From contig NC_084923.1 of the NCBI RefSeq assembly GCF_958298935.1, forward strand, positions 28,426,501 through 28,490,500: 64,000 bases of DNA, read 5' to 3'. Shown here in pieces: positions 22,999-35,821 of the stretch (within the stretch, counting starts at the first letter, position 1; the number at the start of each line of letters is the position of its first letter). This stretch comes from Phragmites australis (taxonomy: Eukaryota > Streptophyta > Magnoliopsida > Poales > Poaceae). The notes under the pieces are model-generated. The model was not told the origin of the DNA. It made no database searches and was given only the letters and a program-made list of their open reading frames with translations. The translations under genes were made by a program, and so were the position numbers.

Positions 22999-25383
22999 TG
23001 TCACGACCCAAAATCATAATCATGTTATTTAAGCATAATTATGCATCATTAGCATCATGTTTAATTTTGAGTAATTTTATTTTCAGAGCACTAGAGCGCC
23101 TCGGTTTGGGTAATAAAAAAAGAGAAAGTAATTCAGAAGAGAAGGAAATGTTTTTGCAGTTGAAATATCTTGTTTCTCTGACACATGGGAATCACTAGAG
23201 TTGGCCAACCACCCCCCTCCTTCTCAGCTGCAGCCCCACCCCTCACTCCTCTCCCACGCTCTCTCCCTCTCCCACTAGAGCAGCAATTAAACATGTATAT
23301 GCACTAGGCCAAGGGTGTATGTTCATGTGGGGTAGATTTAACTTCGGAAGAGGAAAGTTATCGCGAACTCAAGTCTACTAGAACCCGGAGGTTCCGGCCT
23401 TAGCCCAAAAGTGTTGGATTATCGTGATTTAAATTTAATCGAGCACCCTCTCTCGGAGTCTCACCTAGAGAATCTGACCCAACTCGGATGTTTCGGGTAT
23501 AACCTGGAAGTTCCGGATTGATTCAATTTACGATTAGCCGAGCACCCCCATTCGGAAGCAACCCAGATATTTCGCCCAACTCGAAGGTTCCAATCTAAAC
23601 CTAGAACCTCCGAGTCAATAAAAAAGTGGCAAACCGAGGACCCCTACCTAGAAGTTCCGTAACCCGAAAGTTCCGAGTTCAACCTGAAACTTTCGGATTC
23701 TGTCAGAGTTTCCGAACTTGTTAGATCATGGACTTTGTTAATATTTCCCATGTCCTATACTTTTAACTTGTAATGTTTTTACAGAACAAAGGACGGAGTG
23801 TGATGCGGGTGATCGAGGGTGCCACTGAACCACCAGAGTTCTGTGAGTGTTGCGCAGGTAGCATCAGGCAGGCACCGAAGTAGCAAGGTAAGAATCTAAG
23901 CATATTGCACCATATATTTTGTATCTTGTGATGTCTCAATTGATAAACTATGCTTATGTAAGTTATGAATGTTAGGATTCCAATGTTGGGTGATATGGGT
24001 AGGACCTATATTGATGCAATACCTTAACCATGACATTGTTGTTGATTCTTATCCTTGTAACCTGGGTGTGATAATGTTGATGTTTAACTTCGAAGGTTAA
24101 CCGAAATGCTTAACAATGCATAGGTCATCTGTAGAAGATGAGCGGTGGAATGTTCCATCTATTGCGAGCTATAGGTTTAATTATTGTTCACAATGATAAT
24201 AACAATGATAGGCTGATGAGTTGTGAGAATGAGGCGAGATGTGGGCGGTGCTAGGGGTAGGTTGGGAGAGGAACTCGAATGCCATGGACCGCTTGCACCG
24301 GTTAAGTACCGTATGTCGGTGCCGTTGGCTTTAACACTTTTCGTACTAACCACATGTCGATCTAATGGTAAAATAAGATGATTATCATACGTCGTGCTGA
24401 CACTTTCTTTGCGATCCTATGAGATGTAAGAGAAAAAGAAAAGGAGAAGCAAGGTGGCAGGGAGCCGGAGGTGTCCGGGACATGCTCGCAATAACCCCGG
24501 CGCTATAGAGGCATGTGCATGTGGGTAGTTCTGGGTGTGAGAAAGGTTGAGACGAGTAGTCCCTTGTCTGGGCTTGTGTGGTCACTCAAGTCCTCGAGTT
24601 GTGTGGTGTAAAAGCAATTCGAATTGTCGTGCTCTCGGTCATGAGCATGCTTCTGTCCATCTGCATCGGTCGTAGAGTCAAAAATATGGGATGATGTGGT
24701 ATGGAATGTTGGGATGTAGTTCTATTCTCAGATATATTTATGAGGTTCCAGTTCCATATATGTTTATGTCGCTAGTTACAAGATAGAATGGTATAGGTGG
24801 TTATGGGTAGAGGCTTACACATTTATGTCAAAATTGCTTTCGCATGTGAATCTACTTAACCATGTGGTCGTTCCTTGATAATCATCCAAATTCATAATCT
24901 TTGGAGTTGCGTTTTTTATATGTACCCATTATGGATTAAGTCTTGTGAGTTTTTGTTAATCATCCAAATGCATAATCCTTGGAGTTGGGTTATTTATACT
25001 GCTCTTTCAGGTTCTGTTGGCGATGAGGAGCTAGTGTTTGCCTATTTCACGCCCGCCAATGTAGGTGGCGAGCATGAGTAGTGCAAACTACTCGAGTGGC
25101 GAGTTTTTGGGGTGCTACCTCAGGGCAATGGCTCCACCCACCTTTAGTTGTCAATAGCTTTTGTTTTCCAATGTATAGTGTCTTGTAAATGTTTATGGCA
25201 ATGTAATGACTTAATGACATGCAATATATCTTAATTATTCACTCTTTCTTATGCTTGTTCTGATTTTGGGCACAAAACACATGACGGGACTACCGGAATG
25301 GTATCCTGATTAATCATTGCAGTCGTGATTATGGATATGATCGACTTAATGATTAGTTAGAGTACTATTTGGACAGTTCCCCA
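22999..25383 (+). repeat. Element C 5' LTR
   Basis: It starts TGTCACGACCCAAAATC and ends near 25383, five bases before the primer-binding site. It aligns with 35822-38183 over its first 1.85 kb. A 30 bp segment (AATCATCCAAATTCATAATC) is repeated 78 bp apart at 24880 and 24958. Degenerate GGAAGTTCCGG-type words recur at 23380-23720. Confidence 0.75.
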
Positions 25384-25388
25384 TAGCG

Positions 25389-25400
25389 TGGCATCAGACC
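25389..25400 (+). other. Element C primer-binding site
   Basis: TGGCATCAGACC closely resembles TGGTATCAGAGC, the complement of the initiator-methionine tRNA 3' end used by most plant LTR elements. Its position just after the 5' LTR fixes the LTR end. Confidence 0.65.
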
Positions 25401-26462
25401 TTAGTTTAATGAAGTAGCATAAAATACTTAGGTTGTGAGTTAATAAAATGTGTTACCATCACTAAAGCAACCACTAAAGTTTATCTTTAGATCCCAAGTG
25501 TTTGCTCTACTTTATTCCTCGCCTTATCTTACATTTTGTCATACCTCTTTTTATTGATAACTAATTAAAATCTTGATCACTAACTCATCTCCTTTTTAAT
25601 GGGTTAAGGATAGTCGCTTTGGGCAAATGGTTCTAAGTTGGTGAAGATGAGAGAAGTGTGATAGGGCGTAGTTTCCTTTTCGCGAATGTTTGGACCATTA
25701 ATACTATGTCCCTAAGTGTAACGTATTGTTGTATGCTGCACCTATATTGTTTGTTTCTGCATTATGTTGTATCTTAGTAGGATGTCTTTACAATATATTG
25801 CATCGATGCAATCGAAGAAAAAGGTAGGAAGGTAAGGAACGCATCTCGATGGTGGTACATGTCGGGGCTCAAACATTGCGAGGTAGAGACCTGGTGTGTC
25901 CCATACGGCGATGGTATAGGAAGTGAATACGTTAGCAATAATGTATGAACATCCACCATACGATGGTAGTTATGGTCATCTACAAATGTGGCCATAAGTA
26001 CCATACGATGGTAGTTATGGTCATCTACAAATGTGGCCATAAGTACCATACGATGGTAGTTATGGTACAGGAATTGAATACGTTGGCAATAACATATGAA
26101 ACGTTGCTTGTGCGACAAGTTGCATAATCACTATTCACACGAACACCTTTTCTTTCTCGCATGAAGGGTGATGATTGGTTGTCATTATGTATGTTTGGTT
26201 ATGGGGAGAGATACACTCAAGAAAGAAACATGTAGATAGGGTCGAGCATATTTTTCATTTCCTATCTCTCATTTGGTACGCATTTACATATCATGGGTTT
26301 TAAGGAGCCCGACTATATTCATGCTGACCTACTCATTATTTGTTAGTCTAAATTCTCCGTTGTATCTCCCTTGTCAAGATCTTGTCGTCACTAACCTTGG
26401 GATTGATGACGACCTGCCAAAATCTTGGAGATCTTCCTAAGGGTTCTAGTGAGCACAATCCA
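25401..26462 (+). other. Element C leader, with a 45 bp minisatellite
   Basis: Non-coding leader between primer-binding site and gag. At about 25953-26064 a 45 bp unit containing ACCATACGATGGTAGTTATG is present about two and a half times. Open frames over this array are repeat artefacts. Confidence 0.65.
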
Positions 26463-27581
26463 ATGTCGCCTCCATCTCCGAGCATGGCGGATGTTCTAAT
26501 ACGGATTAAGAAAAACCGTCAAGGGTAGATGGCTCTCCTCGAAGCTCTCGTGCGCAACACGGCCCCTTAAGGAGGAGGTGGAGTCGGACGCCATGATAAC
26601 TTCTCGGATTTCCACCAAACTCAATTGCCCACCTTCACGTGTGCTGAGGATCCACTTGACGCCGATCATTAGCTTCGTACCATCAAGTAGAAGCTCGTGC
26701 TGCTCTAGTGCGAGGACCACGAGAAGGCTCTCTTCGCCGCCCATCAACTTCAGGGTGCCGCTAGTGCGTGGTAGGCCAACTACCTCACCATGCATGCCGT
26801 CAATCATTGGGTGTCTTAGGCGGAGTTCTGCCAATCATTCGATGACTATCATATTCCCAAGGGGCTAATGGAGATCAAAAAGCAGGAATTCCTGGACCTC
26901 CAGCAGAGAGGTAAGTATGTGATGGAGTATGTACAGATGTTCAACCACCTTGCATAATACACACCAGAAGAGGTCAACACCGATGAGAAGAAGCAATATC
27001 ATTTTGTGAATGGCCTCTCTTCTAAGATGCAAGACCATTTATCGACTCATGAGTTCACTAACTTCAACAAGTTGGTGAGCACCTCCCTCACTGTCGAGTT
27101 GAAGATGAAGAACCACTATGAGGAGAAGAAGCGTAAGAGGGTCCCATCGCCTTCCATGGGCGGGAGCTCTTAACGTTCACAAATGGGGAGTCAACCTCCT
27201 ACATCTCTCACGGTGACTTCGGCTGCTCTACGACTAATGTGTGTAGTTCGATGTCCGTCCTCCTCTTTGCAAGGGCAACCTCCAAGACCCGTAGGATCGC
27301 AAGAGAGTGTGACAGGTGGCCCCGGTGGTCCATGTTACAACTGTGGGCGTGTCGGGTACTTTGTACGGGATTGCCATTTCCCAAAGCTGGGAGCTATGGT
27401 GACTGCTCCAAGGCCTTCACTGTCAGTCCAACCCCTTCTCCAAGCTTCTAAGACAGCGCACATTCCCAAACGTGGCCGAGTGAATCACATCACCACAGAG
27501 GAAACTCAGGGGGGTGATAGCGTGCTCGTTGGTACACAACTTGTGAATTCTCACCTTGCAGTTTTTGATACAGGGGCGACC
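26463..27581 (+). pseudogene. Element C gag and start of protease
   Basis: Gag likely starts MSPPSPSMADVL at 26463. It then shows a capsid region with HIPKGLMEIKKQEFLDL and YTPEEVNTDEKKQYHFVNGL (near 26990), a basic linker, and a CCHC knuckle reading CYNCGRVGYFVRDC (about 27333-27374; the usual GH is GY). The frame ends at the protease active site FDTGAT (27564-27581), exactly where element B's LTR begins. In-frame stops near 26537, 26569 and 27172 and frameshifts inactivate it. Confidence 0.8.
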
Positions 27582-28532
27582 CGATCTTCTCGAGAAGAGC
27601 CGATGATAAAAGATGTGAAGTAGACGATATCGCTAGCTGAACACTCGCAACAATGTACAAACCCTCAACTCTTCATAATACAACCAACACACACCTATAG
27701 ATGATTGTCGCGAGACCACGAGTGACGATCGCCAAGTCCCTAATTCCCAGCGGAACAATAACTTGACCTTGGATTACAGAACGATAAACAACGATTGCCT
27801 AATTCTCTCAGCTGTCCTCACATGAACATTGTTATGAAAGAACAGGCAATAGCTATGTTTCAATCTTATGCATAAAGTGGTCTACCCTCTATGGGTCGTG
27901 GACTTTACTATATATACTGCCCTCTAAGCTAAAACTGACATATTATTTTGACGACTGAGACGGACTCGATATGAATTTGGCAATGGGGCTGGATCCGTTG
28001 GAAAGGTTATCAAAACATTCCAGAGGGTATGTACACAGCCCAATTGACTTCGTATGAGAGACTTATGGTACTTTTAATCGACATCTGTTTGGCTGCAATA
28101 AACCGAGTCCGAGTCGGCTTCAATCTTTCCTATTTTGCTACTCCTTGATTGATTCCGTGTACAACTTGAAAGGAAAGTCTCCAATGCCTTTGGAAAGTCC
28201 ATGTACAGCTACATATGACCTTTAGACACCTTGTGATAACCTTCTCCTCCCATACATCCTTCAACTCTTCTTTGTCTATGTGCCAACAAACAATGTACCT
28301 CTTCTTCCTCTTGTGCATCGTATTGATCCAAATACCTAAGCACAAGTAAATTACAAGATTGGAGTAGTATAAAATTCTCCATAAAATAAATGATATGGTA
28401 TTAAAAAACAAGTTCACCTGATCTTATATTTTCTTGGCACGTGCTCTTGTAATTGGTCAAGTTGGCAACTTGACGTATATATCTTGATCATTAGGTGGCG
28501 GTGAAGAATGTGTCGTAAGGTTATCCTCATCG
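27566..28532 (-). repeat. Element B 3' LTR (left copy)
   Basis: On the minus strand it runs from GATGAGGATAACCTTA to GGTCGCCCCTGTATCA. The purine tract TCAAGAGGGGAGAGA lies next to its start (28533-28548). It aligns with 34091-35020 and 58632-59650. One codon in the CR-motif region reads TAA where the other copies read CAA. Confidence 0.8.
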
Positions 28533-29880
28533 TCTCTCCCCTCTTGACAAGGCCTCGCCCTCGATGCTAGATCATTACCAACGAAAAACGGTAATAAATC
28601 AGCAACATTGAATGTAGAGCTCACATCGTACTCATCTCCTGGAAGCTCGATCTTGTATGCATTGTCATTGATTCACTGTAATACTTTAAACGGTCCGTCA
28701 CCTCCTGGTAGCAGCTTTGACTTGCGTCATTCTGGAAAACGATCTTTGCAACAATGTAACCATACTAAATCGCCTGGTTCAAACAGTACCTTCTTCCTTT
28801 TCTTGTTTGCTTTCTCAGCATTGTACTTCGCCTTCTTCTCGATTTCTTCTTTTGTTTTTAAATATAATTTCTTGACATAGTCAGCTCCCTTTGATGCTTC
28901 CATATTTACTTGGTGTTGACTTGGAAGGGGCAGCAAATCAAGCGGCATAATCGGTTTAAAACCATACACCACCTCAAAAGAACACATCTGAGTAGTGGAG
29001 TGCACAGCCCGGTTATAAGAGAATTCCACATGCGGCAAACAGTTCTCCCACTCTCTTAGATTCTTCTTGATTATGGTCCTTAGCAGTGTTGAAAGTGTAC
29101 GGTTCACCACCTCCGTTTGACCATCAGTTTGGAGATGACAAGTTGTGCTGAATAACAACTTCGTCCACAACTTACCCTAAAGTGTCTTCCAAAAGTAGCT
29201 CATGAACTTCACATCACGATCCAACACAATGGTATGTGGCACACCATGCAATCTCACGAACTCCCTGAAAGACAAGTTAGCAACATGTGACGCATCGTCG
29301 CTCTTGTGGCACGGAATGAAGTGTGCCATCTTCAAAAATTGATCTGCAAGAACAAAAACAGAACCTCCCCCTCTTAGTTCTAGGCGATTCTAAAACAAAA
29401 TCCGTGCTAATATCCTCCCAAGGTGCATTGGGAACAGGTAAAGGAGTATACAACCCGTGTGGATTTAACTTCGATTTGGCCTTGTGGCAAGTAATACATC
29501 ATTGCACATGCCTTTCCATGTCACACCTCATCTTAGGCCAAAAAAATGATCACTTAGCATAGACAATGTCTTTTCACATCCAAAATGCCTCATTCATCCA
29601 CCTGGATGAGATTCCTACAGCAAGAGCAAATGTACGGACGATTTTGGAACGCATTGTTAGCACGAAACAAAAATCCATCATGTAAGTGATTTTTCCCATC
29701 CTTTTCCCTCATTGCAGTGCACATAGGGAACAACAAAATCATGGTCATTAGCATATAAATCACGCAAACTCTCTAAACCAGGAACTTGCACATCTAAATG
29801 ATTTAAAAGCACATTTTTCGTAGAAAGAGCATCAATAACCACATTTTCTTTTCCCTTCTTATATTTTACAATGTAAGGAA
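28533..29880 (-). pseudogene. Element B integrase
   Basis: Read leftwards from about 29880. It has the zinc region (degraded), [21 protein letters not shown] core start, a catalytic Asp near 29215, then QTDGQTEVVNRTLSTLL with the catalytic Glu (about 29080-29130), HVEFSYNRAVHSTT, the basic KKRKKVLFEPGDLVWLH and a CKDRFPE end at 28727. The tail continues with FNVADLLPF and crosses into the LTR. It is frameshifted in several places. Confidence 0.8.
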
Positions 29881-30882
29881 ACAACTCAATGAATTCATCC
29901 CACCTAGCCTGACGACGGTTCAGTTTAGATTGACCTTACAAATATTTTAAGGATTCATAGTCAGAATGTATAATAAACTCCTTGGGCCATAAATAATGTT
30001 GCTAGACTTCTAACACTCGCACTAACGCATAAGGCTCCTTATCGTAAACCGGATAATTCAATTGGACACCTTTCAGTTTCTCGCTGAAGTATGCTACCAG
30101 TCTACCCTCTTGCAGTAAAACACCACCAATACCAATTCCACTAGCATCACATTAAATTTCAAAAATATTAGTCAAATCAAGTAGAACAAGTAACGGTTCC
30201 TCAGTTAAGCTCATCAAAAGCAAGTTGCTGTGCTTCCCCCCAACGAAATTCAACATTCCTTGTAGTTAATTCATTCAAAGGGGCAATGATGGTACTAAAA
30301 TCTTTAACAAAGCGCCAATAAACCAGCGAGACCATGAAAGCTCCAAATTTGATTAACATTCACAGGTGTAGGCCAATTTTTAATAGCTTTAATTTTAGAT
30401 TCATCTACTTCTACTCCCTGTGCTGAAACCACATATCCAAGAAATATCACATGATCTTTGCAAAAAGTGCATTTTTCTATGTTAGCAAATAGCCTTGCAT
30501 CATGTAAGACTTCTAGCACTTGGCGAATATGATCAATATGTTCAGGTTCGGTACGGCTGTAAATCAAAATATCATCAAAGTACACAGCTACAAATTTACC
30601 AATGAAATGTCCTAAACCATGATTCGTTAGTCGCATGAAAGTACTAGGCGCATTGGTTAAACCAAACGGCATGAGTAACCACTCATACAAACCAAATTTT
30701 GTTTTAAAGGATGTTTTCCACTCATCTCCTTCTTTCATCCTAATCTGATGGTAATCACTATGCAAATCAATTTCAGAGAAAATAACAGCACCACTCAATT
30801 CGTCTAACATGTCATCTAAGCGAGGTATAGAGTGACGATATCGAATAGTGATATTATTAATCGCTCTACAATCTATGCACAT
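29880..30882 (-). pseudogene. Element B reverse transcriptase and RNase H
   Basis: RT is open from 30882 to 30304: [16 protein letters not shown], a [17 protein letters not shown] motif, [15 protein letters not shown] and catalytic YFDD (about 30571-30582). It keeps the segment [17 protein letters not shown] that CRM1 lacks. RNase H (about 30200-29940) is present but full of stops. The upstream finger region (RESWYFGS, 30902) is out of frame with RT. Confidence 0.85.
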
Positions 30883-31250
30883 GTGTCATGTACCATCTTT
30901 CTTAGGAACCAAAATACCAGCTTTCACGAACATCCCCTTTGGAGAGAAGCTCTTGCACTTGTTTCTGAATTTCTTTCGTTTCCTTGGGGTTTGTACGGTA
31001 CGGTGGTCTATTATGTAGCGTCGTGCCTGGAATCAAATCAATTTGATGCTCTATCCCTCTAATTGGTGGTAAACCAGTGGGCACCTCCATCAGCAACACA
31101 TCACTAAATTCCTACAAAATACAAGAAACACCACTAGGTAGAGAAGTCATGTCGTTAGTCAAAAGTAATGCATCTTTGTACAGCAGTACAAAATGCACCA
31201 AATTAGGATCCTTGCTGAATTCTCTCATTTCTAATTTGGTAGCTAGCATA

Positions 31251-31972
31251 CTAAATTCTTCTCTCCCTCACTTTTCTTTTACCACTCAGATTTGTCTCGT
31301 GGCGCTCACTCACCGAAGGTGGAGTCACTCTATGTTTCTCTTGCTCTTTCTCACTCTCAATGTGTACCTCGATTTTCTGCATTGAAGAATTCATAATCTG
31401 TTGTGGTGTAAGCTGCTTCAAGATGATCTCCTTATTGTTCCATCGGAATGTATAGCAATTGATATGCCCATCGTGAATAGCTGAACGGTCATATTGCCAT
31501 GACCGTCCCAACAGCAAGTGGCAGACTGTCATAGGAAAACATCGCAATCCACACTGTCGGTGTATTTCCCAATAGTAAATGTCACACGCACCATATAGGT
31601 CACCTTCACTTCCTCTTTATCGCTCAACCATTGCACATGATACGGCCGTGGATGTGGCAAATACTTGAAACCCAACTTATTGCACATGTCTTTGCTGGCC
31701 AAATTGTGACAACTACCTCCATCAATAATAACTTTGCACACCTTGCTGTTATCAAGCTTTGTCCATGTATGAAACAAATTGCACTGTTGTTCAAGTGACG
31801 GTGATGGCATCACACTAAGCACTTTGGGTGTGCAAACAATGGAATACTGCTCAGGGTTAGGAAACTCTGGATCACACTCACATTGCTCTATCTCATCAGT
31901 GTGCAAAACTGGTGTTGCATGAAATAACTCATCATCACTAGCAGAAACATACCCATCATCTGTAATAAGCAT
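31251..31972 (-). pseudogene. Element B protease
   Basis: An acidic segment (ITDDGYVSASDDE) precedes the aspartic protease active site VIIDGGSCHNLAS (about 31700-31740), the same D-G-G form as in CRM1. The flap and second landmark (LLLGRSWQYD, about 31500) are in the following frame, so a shift occurs near 31535. It would cleave the element's polyprotein. Confidence 0.8.
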
Positions 31973-31984
31973 AACCTTTGTATT

Positions 31985-33363
31985 TGTGCAATTTTTCTAA
32001 AAATGGTTAACTCCTTTGCACTTGTGGCAAACGAAGTCATGTGAACGCCCCGTTGACCACATTGCTGGGCGATGTGTCGGAGGTGGAGTACTCCCAGGCT
32101 TCATACTTGTTGAACTATGTAATGCTGAATTGCTTCCATACTAAGTACTCTTGTTTGGCTGACTTATGTTGTATGCCTGCCCCACGCTTGCTGAAAAATG
32201 TGAACGGGTAGCAAACTTTGCATCTTCGCTAACTTGGCGCTCAGCTTCACGTGCTTGGTGCAGCAACTAAATCATATCATTGTAAGGGTAGTGATTGACG
32301 ATGCGCTTGATGGCATAATTCATACCAGCTAGGAATCTTGCTATTGTTTGGTCTTCATTCTCACGTACATCAACATGTATCATGATGGTCTCTATCTCCT
32401 TATGATACTCATCAATTGATTTGAGACCCTATCGTAGTCCTATCAACTTCTCAAACAGTGAGCGTTTCATAGTGACAAGGAACAAAACGTGTACGCAAGT
32501 GTTGGTCCATTTGCTCCCATGTGATAATAGGCAACTCATGGCGCTCCATCCGCTTGTGAAAAAACTGCTCCCACCAATATGTGGCATAATCATCCAATCC
32601 ATTGGATGCAAGTAATAGCTTCTTCTCATTGGAATAGTTGTTTATCCAGAACATCTTATCATTTTAGTTCCCATGTAAGGTAATCTTCCACATCTGTACC
32701 ACTTGAAAAGACAGGAATAGCAAATTTAGGCTTAGCAATAAAATCCTCGTCGATGTCCTGTCTATGGTGATGCATGTTGTTGTTGTGGTTGCGGGGCTGT
32801 CGCTCATCGTAAGCGTCAACAAGGAAATCATCATCGATGGAGAGCTCAGCGTCGTCAGCCTAGCTACGTGCACCATGCATACGTGCAACTGCATTATGAA
32901 TGCCTATGTTGAGACCTCCTCCTTGGGCACCGTTAAAAACACCGTTACCTCGACCATGCCTAGAAGCAACAAGATGCGCCGTTACATCTTGCTGTGCTAC
33001 CAAACAATGAGCTTATTGCTGTCGTCGTTCCTCATCCATGCGAATAGCGGGCTCCTCCTAGGTTTTGGTGTGCTGAATAGCTTGAGGCCCGTGTACACTT
33101 GTGTCATTAGCTCGTAGGCCCCCACGCACATGGAGATTTGCAAACATAGCACCCAACTCTTCGAAGTTGTAGTTGATTTTTGTACGCAGCTGTGTGATCT
33201 CCTCCCCGAGTGTGTTCAATCCAGTCTGAACTTCCCCGAGCTCATTAGGCACACCATTGTCACCATCTTGGAGTTGCTTTTGTGGCATCTCACGCAGCCT
33301 AGTGTACTCAGACCATGAAACCGGTACATCCGGATTACACGGATCCTTCTCTTGTCCTGACAT
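31985..33363 (-). pseudogene. Element B gag
   Basis: It starts MSGQEKDPCNPDVPVSW at 33363 and has a coiled-coil-like segment (LGEEITQLRTKINYNFEEL). The capsid region (YYLHPMDWM, TWEQMDQHLRTRFVPCHYE, around 32450-32640) is spread over three frames. A CCHC knuckle (CHKCKGVNHF..NC) near 32000-32040 precedes the protease, with a stop in the knuckle. It forms the particle shell; broken here. Confidence 0.75.
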
Positions 33364-34090
33364 GACAAAAGCTCACAAATACCGAGTGAAAAATATATGT
33401 GGATATAAGTGGAGCACTCAACGCTCACAACTCACTATTCTGAAACAAGACAAGCTTACCGTTCTGAAGTGAATTAAAGATAGCAAAAGTACACTCATGA
33501 CATCGAACGATCAAGGACAGCAACACACTCACAATGATAATGGGACTATTGCAACTAAGGAATGACCTAAGAAGATGGCCAAACCAAGCTCGTATTGCAA
33601 TAGTTCAAGGAGAGACACTAGCAATTGCTCGAAATGCTGAGGGCACAAGATTGCTCAAAACAACAAAGTGTGCAAAACAGGAGTGGATAACTTGAAACTT
33701 AGAACTCCGAAACAAGAGGATTATTCAACCGAGCACCTTTTTCTTTGCCTCTTTTTTTCTTCTGTTTTTCTCTCTCTTTTTTTCTATTTTGTATTGGTTT
33801 TACTTCCTTTTTTGTACTCGGATAAATACAAGATAAAATCCAAAATAAGAGTGTTGTATTGATAGAATTGATGCGCACAACTGAAAACAGGAGCAGTCCC
33901 TTGAGCAAATCAATTTGCTAGTAACAAAAGGTTCAACAGTACGGAAAGGATATATTGGTTCTCAAAGAAATAGCAGTTAGGAAGGTCTCAAAATTTTGTG
34001 AGTCTTTTGTTTGTTGTACAAGATAGAAAAACAAAACTAATCTATGGGTAAATAGCTCTCATCAAGTACCCTTGGAATCTGATACCACAA
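33364..34090 (-). other. Element B leader with primer-binding site
   Basis: Non-coding leader, also present in B2 (57940-58631). On the minus strand TGGTATCAGATTCC (about 34074-34087) next to the right LTR is the initiator-methionine tRNA primer site. A T-rich stretch lies at 33735-33800. Confidence 0.7.
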
Positions 34091-35020
34091 AGATACGGTG
34101 GCGGTTTGATCTTCTCAGGAAGTGCCGATGATAAAAGATGTGAAGTAGACGATGTCGCTAGCTGAACACTCGCACCAATGTACGAACCCTCAACTCTTCA
34201 AAATACGACCAACACACACCTGTAGATGATCGTCACAAGACCACGAGTGATGATCGCGAAGACTCCAATTCCCAGTATGAAAGAACAAGCAATAACTATG
34301 TTTCAATCTTATGCATAAAGTGGTCTACCCTCTATAGATCATGGACTCTACTATATATATTACCTAGGACTATAGAAACCGAATTGGACTTGTTACAACA
34401 TAAAAATGGAAACCTAAGCTAAGATCGACGCATTATTTTGATGACTGAGCACGACTCAATACGAATTTAGCAATGGGGCTGAATCCGTTGGAAAGGTTAT
34501 CAAATAAACTTTCCACAGGGTATTTACACAGCCCAATCCGACTTCGTATGAGAGACTTATGGTACTTTTAATCGACGTCTGTTTGGCTTCAATAAACCGA
34601 GTCCGAGTTGGCTTCAATCTTTCCTATTTTGCCACTCCTTAATTGATTCCATGTAGAACTTGAAAGGAAAGTCTTCAATGCCTTTGGAAAGTCAATGTAC
34701 ACATATGACCTTTAGACACCTTGTGATAACCTTTTTCTCCCACGTATCCCTCAGCTCTTCTTTGTCTATGTGCCAACAAACATTGCAGCTCTTCTTCCTC
34801 TTATGCATCGTATTGATCCAAATACCTAAGCACAAGTAAATTACAAGATTGGGGTAGTATAAAATTATCCTTAAATTAATGATATGGTCATTAAGAAAAA
34901 GTTCACCTGATCTTGTATTTTCTTGGCACATACTCTTGTAATTGGTCCAGTTGGCAACTCGATGCATATATCTTGATCATTAGGTGGTGCTGAAGAATGT
35001 GCGTAAGGTTGTTCTCGTCA
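34091..35020 (-). repeat. Element B 5' LTR (right copy)
   Basis: 930 bp; on the minus strand it begins TGACGAGAACAACC and ends CCACCGTATCT. It aligns with the left LTR, with many substitutions and small indels, so the insertion is not recent. TSDs do not match (GTTTT left, AGCTA right). Confidence 0.8.
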
Positions 35021-35661
35021 AGCTATCAATCGAGCATTGAAATGTCTCCATTTGAAGCTCCCTATGGCCAAAGATGTTGAACGCCATTGAATTGGTTTGA
35101 GTCCTACGAAAGAGCTTTTCTAGGCCCGGTTTTCGTCGAAGAGCAGAAGAGCATGTTCTGACTATTCACCAGTATCTCCTCACGGCTTAATCTCGTCAGA
35201 AGAGTTATGTGGATTGCCGTCGAAGAGAACTCATGTTCGCCATTGGAGATTTTGTATATCTCAAGGTGTCTTCTCTCAAGGGGATTCGACGCTTTCAAGT
35301 TAGGGGGAAGCTGGCGCCTCGCTACGTAGGGTCTTTCCAAATCGTTTCTCGGCAAGGAGAGGTGGCTTATCAGCTAGAGCTACCTTCATCCCTCTCTGCC
35401 GTGCACAACGTCTTCCATGTCTCACAATTGAAGAAATGCCTTCAAGTCCCGACTGAAGTCATTGAAGTTGCAAACTAGGATTTGCAGATGGATCTCTCTA
35501 ATTGCGAGCGACCCATACAGTTTTGGATGAAATAGAACGCAAAACTCGACGTCACTCTATCAAGTTTGTTAAAGTTCCATGGTGTAACCACTCCGAAGAT
35601 GAAGCAATGTGGGAATGTGAAGATTGACTCCGTAACGATTATCCCGAGTTCTTCTCCAACC
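35021..35661 (+). pseudogene. Element C integrase C-terminus and chromodomain
   Basis: It resumes with integrase text (EMSPFEAPYGQ-like, near 35050). The 35209-35478 block follows, with FAIGDFVYLKVSSLKGIRRF, KLAPRYVGSFQIV and VHNVFHVSQLKKCL. The chromodomain is in another frame at about 35527-35640 (IKFVKVPW, EDEAMWECED), ending near the stop at 35664. Chromodomains read histone methylation and steer chromovirus integration into heterochromatin; the aromatic W residues expected in the fold are visible. The frame shift and an in-frame TAG separate it from integrase. Confidence 0.8.
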
Positions 35662-35821
35662 TATGAGTGTTACCTTAGTGCTATCTCTCACAGCGTGGTA
35701 TTTTGATGTCGTCCGCATCATTTCTCTACCGCTCAATTCTTGAAGTTCCTGGAGTCACCATACTCTCCCCTAAGTTCACCAAAATCTCAGGACGAGATAC
35801 TTTTAGGGGGGGGAGGAGGTT

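Larger units (their letters stand above)
27566..35020 (-). mobile_element. CRM-type Ty3/gypsy element (B)
   Basis: A full-length minus-strand element of 7.45 kb inside element C, with two LTRs (27566-28532 and 34091-35020), primer-binding site, gag, protease, RT, RNase H and integrase in standard order. It belongs to the CRM clade on the same grounds as CRM1: LTR start GATGAGGA, pol crossing into the LTR, and a PITRARAKKI stretch typical of the CR motif. Stops and frameshifts break every domain. Confidence 0.8.

Noticed and set aside
25774..26127. Repeat protein in the element C leader
   Set aside because: Translation of the 45 bp minisatellite; no gag similarity.
27566..35020. A clean 5 bp target duplication for element B
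   Set aside because: The flanks GTTTT and AGCTA differ and host sequence is missing between them.
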